This document shows positions 7,755 to 13,246 of a stretch of DNA of 13,246 nucleotides, piece by piece. Made by a program: the position numbers and the translations under genes. Source of the DNA: an uncultured Lachnospiraceae bacterium (GTDB lineage Bacteria; Bacillota; Clostridia; Lachnospirales; Lachnospiraceae); assembly GCA_902783735.1 (NCBI GenBank), contig CACZSE010000048.1, positions 1 to 13,246 on the forward strand, written 5' to 3'. The notes below the pieces were generated by a model. The model was not told the DNA's origin. It was given only the letters and a program-made list of their open reading frames with translations, and ran no database searches. Position 1 is the first letter of the stretch, and every line of letters begins with the position of its first letter.

Positions 7755-9209
7755 ATGGCTTCAGTACAATATTCGGGAGTGCGCGAGAGCAAGCCCGGCA
7801 GACTGAACGATCTGGGAACAACCGGAAAACAGGTAGAAGAAAACTACAAAAAAGGCTGTTTGAAAAGGGCTGACAGAAGCTTTGCTCAGGGACTTCAGTG
7901 TCAGCAGATAAACAGTATGGCCGCACTTATGTCTTTGGAGGATTCGGTATTTATTTCTCATTCTCCGCAGGGATGTGTAGGGTGTTCTATCATGGCGGTG
8001 GATATGTATCGTGTGGGACAGGCACACAGAGGTATAAAGAATATTAAAAATCCAAGACTTATAGTTACAAACTTAGACCAGAAGAGTGTTGTGTTCGGTG
8101 GAGAGACAAAGCTTCGTGAAGCAGTAAAAAGAGCCGTTGAAAGATACAATCCCAAGCTTGCTTTCATATATGCTTCCTGTGCATCAGGTATTATAGGTGA
8201 TGATATCGATGCCATCAGCGCAAGTCTTCAGAGCGAATATCCCGATACGCTTATCGTTCCGATTCACTGTGAAGGATTCAAATCCAAGATATGTGCATCA
8301 GGCTTTGATGCTGCATTTATTTCGATCAACAAATACATTTTGAAAAAGCAGAAGGTCGAAAAGGAAAAGGGTCTTGTAAACCTTTTCGCTCCCACGACCG
8401 TAAGTTATGCCGATCAAAAAGAAATGGAAAGAATGCTGTCACTTTTGGGTGTAAAGGTAAATTACATTCCTTTCTACAGTTCACTTGAAAAGATAAAGAA
8501 GATCCCGGCGGCCGAAGCATCGACCTCTATCTGTAAAGTATTTGCGGATGAGTTCATGCATACCCTATGGGAGGATTATCAGATACCCTATTCTCATACA
8601 GTTATGCCCATAGGTATCAGAAATACCGACAAATGGTACCGCGGTATCGCAAAGGTTTTGGGAAAGGAAGAAGAGGTAGAGAAGATAATTGAAAAGGAAC
8701 ATGAGAGAATAGAGCCTCTTGTAAAGAAATTAAGAGAACGCCTTCAGGGCACAAGAGTGTTTATCTGTGGTGGTACCGGTCGTTCATTTGCCGCTGCGGC
8801 TCTTATTGATGATTTCGGCATGGAGCTGGTAGGTCTTGAAACACCTACTTACGATGACGATGCTCAGGTAGATATAGAGTATCTTAACGGCATTCATAAG
8901 GACTTTGTTGTTGATATAGCCAACATGCAGCCGTTTGAGCAGGTAAACCTGGTAAATAAGCTTCGTCCCGACGCATTTATCGGTGTTCCGGAGTGGGCAG
9001 CAAAACTTGGCATACCTACAACTCACGTTCTTGACGGAAAGCGTCCCACCATGGGCTATGATGGCTTATTGTTCTTAGGAAACAAGATAGCCGCACAGTT
9101 ACAGAATCCCGGATTTAATAAAAAACTTGCGGCTCACGTAAAGCTTCCCTATAAGGATTCATGGTACAAAGAAGATGCATTTAAATATATAACGGAAGGG
9201 GGAAACTGA
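7755..9209 (+). CDS. NifD-like nitrogenase component 1 alpha-type subunit (D2)
   Basis: A 484-residue component 1 alpha-type protein, clearly a paralogue of D1 (similar N-terminal GVRES segment, CEGFKS at 172-177, and LPYKDSWYKE near the end). Candidate P-cluster cysteines are Cys49, Cys74 (in HSPQGC) and Cys142 (in SCASGIIGDDI). Cys260 aligns without gaps to the NifD cofactor ligand Cys275. His424 lies exactly 13 residues before the Gly that ends GYDG (434-437), the same spacing as NifD His442 to its HGYDG, so both FeMo-co ligands appear present. Gln191, His195 and Arg96 are replaced (Cys180, Phe184 and Val82), arguing against N2 as substrate. The ATG at 7755 fits AAAGGAG with a 7-base spacing; the ATG six bases earlier is too close. 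It is likely the catalytic half, but the substrate is unknown. Confidence 0.9.
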   Translation: MASVQYSGVRESKPGRLNDLGTTGKQVEENYKKGCLKRADRSFAQGLQCQQINSMAALMSLEDSVFISHSPQGCVGCSIMAVDMYRVGQAHRGIKNIKNPRLIVTNLDQKSVVFGGETKLREAVKRAVERYNPKLAFIYASCASGIIGDDIDAISASLQSEYPDTLIVPIHCEGFKSKICASGFDAAFISINKYILKKQKVEKEKGLVNLFAPTTVSYADQKEMERMLSLLGVKVNYIPFYSSLEKIKKIPAAEASTSICKVFADEFMHTLWEDYQIPYSHTVMPIGIRNTDKWYRGIAKVLGKEEEVEKIIEKEHERIEPLVKKLRERLQGTRVFICGGTGRSFAAAALIDDFGMELVGLETPTYDDDAQVDIEYLNGIHKDFVVDIANMQPFEQVNLVNKLRPDAFIGVPEWAAKLGIPTTHVLDGKRPTMGYDGLLFLGNKIAAQLQNPGFNKKLAAHVKLPYKDSWYKEDAFKYITEGGN

Positions 9210-9210
9210 T

Positions 9211-10500
9211 ATGTCAGATATAATGGAGAATCCGAAAGGCGGCTGTGTGCTTGCCGGTATCAATTCGGTTTTGGGAGCACTTGACAGAGTTTGTCCCGTT
9301 TATCATTCGGGTCCCGGCTGCTGCATGCAGACTACGGCTGCGGATCAGGGTCAGTCAGGTCATAAAAATTCATGTTTTGTTGCAAGTGTATCCATTCCTT
9401 CTAGCAACATGCTTGAAAAGGAAGTTGTATTCGGAGGAACAGATAAGCTTCGTACTACCATTCAGGGTGCTATCGATATCATCGATGCCGACGCATACTT
9501 TGTTCTTACGGGCTGTACAGCCGGTATCATCGGTGATGATATTGTCAGTGTGACCAATGAATTTTCAAGTAAAGGTATTCCTGTATATCCGATCGACACC
9601 CCCGGATTTGCGGGAGACAGTACTCTCGGCTATGAGATAGTATGGAACAATTTCATAGATCAGGTCATAGAAGAGGGTGTAGAAAAGGATGATAAGCTTG
9701 TAAATATTTTCGGTATCATTCCTTATCACGATACTTTCTGGAGCGGAACTTTAGAGGAGATCGACAGGGTACTTTCAAAGCTTGGACTTAAGGTAAATAC
9801 CTTCTTTACAAAGCATCAGGGCATCGAGACGATTAAAAAATGTTCAGCTGCAGCATTAAACATTATCATTAATCCCTGGTTATTTAAGGGACCTTCAGAA
9901 AAGTTTGAGCAGAAATTCGGCGTTCCAAGTCTAAGGATCCCCGGACTTTTTGTAGGTGCCACCGACACAACAGTTTTTGTGAGAAAAGTAGCCGAGGCCC
10001 TGGGCCTTGATAAGGCTTTGGTAGACAAGGTCATAGCCGAGGAAGAGGACTATGTATACAATTATCTTGCTCAGGCCATAGGTGTTGTAAGCTGGAAGAG
10101 ATTTGCTGTTGTAGCCGATGCAAACAATGCCGTAGGCTTTACAAGATATCTTGCAAATGATTACAGCTTCACCCCTGTTTTGGTCATCGTATCAGAGCCC
10201 ATATTCAGACCTCAGGATAAGGAAAGGATCATAGAAAGGATAAATGATCTTGAATATGCGACACCGCCTAAGGTTCTTTTCCTTACCGATCAGTATGAGA
10301 TCAATAAAGCCATACGCGAGGAAAAAGAGGAGATCACACTTCTGGTCGGAAGCAGCAATGAAAGAGAGATAGCGCTTGAAAAGGACATCCAGTTCATAAC
10401 AGGTGCATTTCCGGTCAATGAAAGACTCATCTTTAACCGCACATATGCGGGATATAAAGGAAGCCTTACATTTACGGAAGACATATATGATAATCTGTAA
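9211..10500 (+). CDS. NifK-like nitrogenase component 1 beta-type subunit (K2)
   Basis: A 429-residue beta-type partner of D2, starting one base after the D2 stop, with a GGAAGGGGG ribosome site in the end of D2. The likely P-cluster cysteines are Cys12, Cys37 (in HSGPGC) and Cys102 (in LTGCTAGIIGDDI). Two extra cysteines flank these: Cys38 directly after the second ligand, and Cys28. The third-ligand segment is more alpha-like than K1 (GIIGDDI). It lacks the long N-terminal extension of Mo-nitrogenase NifK and ends in the same GY-x-G plus EDIY pattern as K1. It should form the second alpha2beta2 complex with D2. It is the last nitrogenase-type gene; only 26 bases separate it from the acetyltransferase gene, with no terminator. 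Confidence 0.9.
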   Translation: MSDIMENPKGGCVLAGINSVLGALDRVCPVYHSGPGCCMQTTAADQGQSGHKNSCFVASVSIPSSNMLEKEVVFGGTDKLRTTIQGAIDIIDADAYFVLTGCTAGIIGDDIVSVTNEFSSKGIPVYPIDTPGFAGDSTLGYEIVWNNFIDQVIEEGVEKDDKLVNIFGIIPYHDTFWSGTLEEIDRVLSKLGLKVNTFFTKHQGIETIKKCSAAALNIIINPWLFKGPSEKFEQKFGVPSLRIPGLFVGATDTTVFVRKVAEALGLDKALVDKVIAEEEDYVYNYLAQAIGVVSWKRFAVVADANNAVGFTRYLANDYSFTPVLVIVSEPIFRPQDKERIIERINDLEYATPPKVLFLTDQYEINKAIREEKEEITLLVGSSNEREIALEKDIQFITGAFPVNERLIFNRTYAGYKGSLTFTEDIYDNL

Positions 10501-10526
10501 TAGAATATCTGTTGGGAAAGAGAATT

Positions 10527-11024
10527 ATGTACAGCGACCTTACATTAAGACATGCCACATCTGAAGATACTGACAATATAGCAGAGCTCGAAAGGCTCTG
10601 CTTTCCGCCTGCGGAAGCTGCCACAAGGGATAGATTTGAAGAGCGCATAAAGGTTTACGGAGACCATTTTTTACTTGCTGAAGACAAGGATAAAAATATC
10701 GTCGGACTTATAAACGGACCTGTTACAAATGACGCCGATCTTGAGGATGAGATGTATGAATCTGCTGCCTGTCATGTCCCTGACGGACCATGGCAGATGA
10801 TATTCGGAGTCGAGACACATCCGGATCATCAAAGTAAGGGTATTGCTTCTTTTATCATGAAAGAGTATATTAAACAGGCACAGGAAGATGGACGAAAAGG
10901 TGTGGTCTTAACCTGTAAAAAGGAACTCATAGGATTTTATGAAAGGTTCGGTTATGTCTGTGAGGGTGTCTCTAAGTCTGTACACGGCGATGCTGTCTGG
11001 TATCAGATGAGGTTGTCCTTCTGA
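10527..11024 (+). CDS. GNAT-family N-acetyltransferase, arylalkylamine-acetyltransferase-like
   Basis: A 165-residue cytosolic acetyl-CoA-dependent acetyltransferase. The N-terminal half has the CFPPAEAA segment and a following Arg-rich helix that resemble the arylalkylamine N-acetyltransferase branch. The acetyl-CoA loop appears as HPDHQSKGIAS, with FYERFGY near the C-terminus as in most GNAT enzymes. The ATG at 10527 was chosen because GGGAAAGAG sits upstream; the frame also opens at a TTG five codons earlier. It lies 26 bases after K2 on the same strand and 15 bases before the TcdA-like gene. The substrate is probably an amine but cannot be assigned. Its place in the transcript may be incidental. 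Confidence 0.85.
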   Translation: MYSDLTLRHATSEDTDNIAELERLCFPPAEAATRDRFEERIKVYGDHFLLAEDKDKNIVGLINGPVTNDADLEDEMYESAACHVPDGPWQMIFGVETHPDHQSKGIASFIMKEYIKQAQEDGRKGVVLTCKKELIGFYERFGYVCEGVSKSVHGDAVWYQMRLSF

Positions 11025-11039
11025 CACAAAAGTACATAT

Positions 11040-11807
11040 ATGCTTAATCAGTTTTCAAGAACACAATTGATATTCGGAAAAGAGAACATGGAGCGTCTTG
11101 CCAATGCAAGGGTTGCAGTTTTCGGCATAGGCGGTGTAGGTGGCTACACTGTTGAAGCGCTTGCCAGGAGCGGTGTCAAAACGCTCGATCTTATCGATGA
11201 CGACAAGGTCTGTCTTACCAATATCAACAGACAGATACTGGCTACCAGAAAGACTATCGGAAAATATAAGGTCGATGTAGCAAAAGAACGTATTTTGGAT
11301 ATCAATCCCGATGCAAAGGTAAATGTCTACAAGACATTCTACATGCCGGATACCAGGGATCGGTTTGATTTTTCTCAATATGACTATATAGTAGATGCCA
11401 TCGATACAGTGACCGGGAAGATAGAGATGGTTCTTCAGGCAAATGAAGCAGGGGTTCCCATCATAAGCAGCATGGGAGCCGGTAATAAAGTAAACCCCAG
11501 TATGTTCGAGGTTGCCGACATATACAAGACCTCTGTATGCCCTCTCGCAAAGGTAATGAGAAGAGAGCTAAAAAAACGTGGGGTTAAAAAACTGAAAGTA
11601 GTTTACTCCAAAGAAAAGCCCATAAGACCCGAGGAGGATCTCGAGATAAGCTGCAGAACAAACTGCATTTGCCCTCCCGGAACAGAAAGAACCTGTACCG
11701 TCAGAAGAGACATTCCGGGAAGCAATGCATTTGTGCCGTCAGTTGTCGGTCTTATCATTGCGGGCGAAGTCATCAAAGATATTCTGGATTTCCATAACGA
11801 CGATTAA
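11040..11807 (+). CDS. tcdA: tRNA threonylcarbamoyladenosine dehydratase (TcdA/CsdL), E1/ThiF superfamily
   Basis: A 255-residue E1-like ATP-binding protein. The family enzyme converts t6A37 to cyclic t6A in ANN-decoding tRNAs. The N-terminus QFSRTQLIFG is typical. The nucleotide-binding loop GIGGVGG is at residues 29-35, followed by LIDDDKV and the TNINRQ arginine motif, then DAIDTV and the SMGAGNK segment, as in TcdA. The C-terminal part has several cysteines (in the SCRTNCICPPG region). A different ThiF-type sulfur-transfer role cannot be excluded, and would be notable next to an iron-sulfur cluster system, but the overall layout favours TcdA. The stop codon lies inside a bidirectional terminator shared with the converging gene. 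Confidence 0.88.
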   Translation: MLNQFSRTQLIFGKENMERLANARVAVFGIGGVGGYTVEALARSGVKTLDLIDDDKVCLTNINRQILATRKTIGKYKVDVAKERILDINPDAKVNVYKTFYMPDTRDRFDFSQYDYIVDAIDTVTGKIEMVLQANEAGVPIISSMGAGNKVNPSMFEVADIYKTSVCPLAKVMRRELKKRGVKKLKVVYSKEKPIRPEEDLEISCRTNCICPPGTERTCTVRRDIPGSNAFVPSVVGLIIAGEVIKDILDFHNDD

Positions 11808-11836
11808 AAAGGTGATATTTATATCACCTTTTTAAT
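11803..11836. terminator. Bidirectional terminator between convergent genes
   Basis: A perfect 16-base inverted repeat (11803-11818 with 11821-11836): a core GGTGATAT/ATATCACC flanked by an A-run on the left and a T-run on the right, so it works as an intrinsic terminator on both strands. It contains the stop codon of the TcdA-like gene (11805-11807) and that of the opposing PocR-domain gene (11832-11834). Confidence 0.9.
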
Positions 11837-12632
11837 CTTTCATGAGCATTTCGAATTTCTTGGGATCGTGCATGTTGTTGACAACCTGAGCGATCTCACG
11901 GACAAGCGTTTCGATACGTTCGTTAGCGACCGAGCTGCTTTCGGAAAGCTTGCCGACCTCCATGGCAACTACGGAGAAGCCTTTACCGTGTTCACCTGCT
12001 CTTGCTGCCTCAACATTGGCGTTGAGGGAGAGTATCTTTTGTTTGTTCTGAAGCTTTTTAAGCTCTTCGGTCGATCTGGTGATGTCTTTTACGATAGCCG
12101 ATGTTTTTTCAACACCTTCTTTAAGTCCAACAACTATGGATCTTACATACTTTCTGTCAAATTCGGAGTTTATGAAGTCGTTTAGGATCTGACCTAAGAG
12201 GTTTGCTGATGCATTGATCGCTTCCTCGCTTCTGACTCTTACCTTTTGTAGAGCGGCAATATATTTATCTTCGTTTACACCGATCTCATTTGCTACATTT
12301 CTGAAGAAATCTTCATCGGGATCGTTAGGCAATACCTGACCGCCTATCACGGCTCCCAGCTTCTCACCTTTTACAACGAGATCTATACTGAAATCGATCA
12401 GACCTGCGTGACATTTATAGACGCCTCTTCCCTCCTGATCGCATTTTACGCATCTTTTAAGACCTTCCGAGCTTCCGCGTGTGTACTTTATACAAAAATC
12501 AGTGAAATTGTAGCATTCGGAAATGTAATTTCCGTCTGCGTCTACAGCAACAGTTGCAAGGCCTGTTGCTGTCGCCCAGTTACTCATAAGTTTTTCGAAC
12601 TCTTCCATGTTTACAAACTCTTGAATCTTCAT
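11832..12632 (-). CDS. PocR-domain sensory protein with a short chemoreceptor signalling segment
   Basis: A 266-residue soluble protein with no signal peptide or membrane segment. Residues ~1-155 match the PocR ligand-sensing domain, with conserved Cys47, Cys61, Cys64, Cys74 and His75 (RCVKC and YKCHAGL), a metal- or small-molecule-binding arrangement. Residues ~165-260 form a coiled-coil with the chemoreceptor hairpin-tip sequence LNANVEAARAGEHGKGF at 203-219, the CheA/CheW contact region. The signalling part is much shorter than in a full chemoreceptor. It probably couples a cytoplasmic metabolite or redox signal to chemotaxis or another kinase. The ATG at 12632 has AAGGAAGG upstream; the longer frame from 12674 lacks this. 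It lies 34 bases after the radical SAM gene, likely in one operon. Confidence 0.85.
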   Translation of the reverse strand: MKIQEFVNMEEFEKLMSNWATATGLATVAVDADGNYISECYNFTDFCIKYTRGSSEGLKRCVKCDQEGRGVYKCHAGLIDFSIDLVVKGEKLGAVIGGQVLPNDPDEDFFRNVANEIGVNEDKYIAALQKVRVRSEEAINASANLLGQILNDFINSEFDRKYVRSIVVGLKEGVEKTSAIVKDITRSTEELKKLQNKQKILSLNANVEAARAGEHGKGFSVVAMEVGKLSESSSVANERIETLVREIAQVVNNMHDPKKFEMLMKD

Positions 12633-12666
12633 TTTTATACCTTCCTTAATGATAATTATAGTGGTT

Positions 12667-13245
12667 TTAATCAACCCCTCTTAAGGAACTGTTGTGAATG
12701 TTCTTTTTGACTATATCTAAAAAACCTTCAAGTTCGGGTTTAGTAAAACTAAAGCAGGCATAGTCTCCTATGCCTGCTGTTTCTTTATAATTTTGAATGA
12801 AATAACTGCAGTTTGCAGGAAGCCATAAAGCGATGTCTTCAAAATCCTCAGAAGTATGGATACCTTTTACAGCTGTTGTTCTGAATTCGTATTCTATCCT
12901 GTTTTCTGAGAGGATAGAGACAGATTCCTCTATGGAAGCAAGATCCAAACACTGCATACCGGTAGCGGCAGCATAGTTGTTACGTCCGGCCTTTATATCC
13001 ATGGCAGCGTAGTCAATGAGACCATTGTCAATAAGGCTTTTAAGAACATGTGGATTGGTACCGTTTGTATCTAGTTTTACCAGATAACCTATCTCTTTTA
13101 TCTTGCGTATAAATTCGGCAAGGTCACTTTGGAGGGTAGGCTCGCCACCGCTTATACAAACCCCCTTTAAGATACCAAATCGCTTTCTTAAAAAAACAAG
13201 TATCTCTTCTTCATCTTCCTTAGGAAAGATATCAGGATTGAGTAC
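12667..13245 (-). CDS. Radical SAM activating enzyme, NrdG/pyruvate-formate-lyase-activase type (N-terminus beyond window)
   Basis: About 192 C-terminal residues of a radical SAM protein whose start lies past the right edge. The frame is open from the edge, and the first visible part contains CISGGEPTLQ, the SAM-binding GGEP motif of glycyl-radical activating enzymes. This is followed by LDTNGTNP and DYAAMDIKA, typical of anaerobic ribonucleotide reductase activase-like proteins. The CxxxCxxC motif is not in view. Such enzymes install a glycyl radical on a partner enzyme; the partner gene is probably beyond the window. The ATG at 13002 would cut off the GGEP region and is not the true start. 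Confidence 0.85.
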   Translation of the reverse strand, partial: VLNPDIFPKEDEEEILVFLRKRFGILKGVCISGGEPTLQSDLAEFIRKIKEIGYLVKLDTNGTNPHVLKSLIDNGLIDYAAMDIKAGRNNYAAATGMQCLDLASIEESVSILSENRIEYEFRTTAVKGIHTSEDFEDIALWLPANCSYFIQNYKETAGIGDYACFSFTKPELEGFLDIVKKNIHNSSLRGVD

Positions 13246-13246
13246 A

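Noticed and set aside
12408..12710. Plus-strand open frame opposite the PocR-domain gene
   Set aside because: It is antisense to a well-supported coding region, with no recognisable domain and no good ribosome site.
12667..13002. A complete 111-residue protein starting at 13002
   Set aside because: The frame stays open to the window edge and encodes the radical SAM GGEP and DYAAMDIKA motifs upstream of that ATG, so it is an internal methionine of a larger gene.

Overview
The window looks like chromosome from an anaerobic, moderately AT-rich Firmicute. Lachnospiraceae (Butyrivibrio or Roseburia-like) is my best guess. This rests on AGA-rich arginine usage, strong AGGAGG-type ribosome sites, a PocR/chemoreceptor-type protein and a glycyl-radical-activase-type radical SAM gene. 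It is a judgement from sequence style, not a database match.

Layout. Positions 1-1000 hold the end of an ABC exporter: the C-terminus of an FtsX/MacB-type permease and its ATPase. Positions 1131-2066 encode O-acetylserine sulfhydrylase (cysteine synthase), followed by a strong hairpin with a T-run (2148-2190). An unusual 70-nt tRNA-Cys(GCA)-like gene (2200-2269) then sits directly in front of the main feature. That feature is a co-directional, tightly spaced cluster of eight nitrogenase-type genes (2301-10500). In order they are a NifB-type radical SAM enzyme, a small NifX-domain protein, a NifH-type iron protein, a first NifD-like/NifK-like pair (D1/K1), a second NifX-domain protein with a cysteine-rich insert, and a second NifD-like/NifK-like pair (D2/K2). 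A GNAT acetyltransferase and a TcdA/ThiF-type E1-like enzyme follow on the same strand up to a convergent bidirectional terminator (11803-11836). On the minus strand are a PocR-domain/short chemoreceptor-signalling protein and a radical SAM activating enzyme that runs off the right edge.

How the cluster may work. NifB has the ligands needed to make the [8Fe-9S-C] precursor cluster (NifB-co), NifX-type proteins carry such clusters, and NifH supplies low-potential electrons. All four D/K-like chains keep the three cysteines expected for a P-cluster. Both alpha-like chains keep the cysteine equivalent to the FeMo-co ligand Cys275 of Azotobacter NifD, but both have lost the equivalents of Arg96, Gln191 and His195 that N2 reduction needs. 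Only D2 has a histidine where NifD has the second cofactor ligand, His442. No dedicated nifEN, nifV, nifQ or molybdate genes are visible. The simplest reading is a nitrogenase-like reductase, not a nitrogen-fixation system, that uses a NifB-co-type iron-sulfur cofactor on an unknown substrate. Either it has two parallel catalytic units, or D1/K1 acts as a NifEN-like maturase for D2/K2. The neighbouring cysteine synthase and tRNA-Cys suggest, but do not prove, a link to sulfur or cysteine metabolism, as in the related methylthio-alkane reductase. The twin arrangement and the tRNA-Cys at the head of the cluster are the parts most worth following up.
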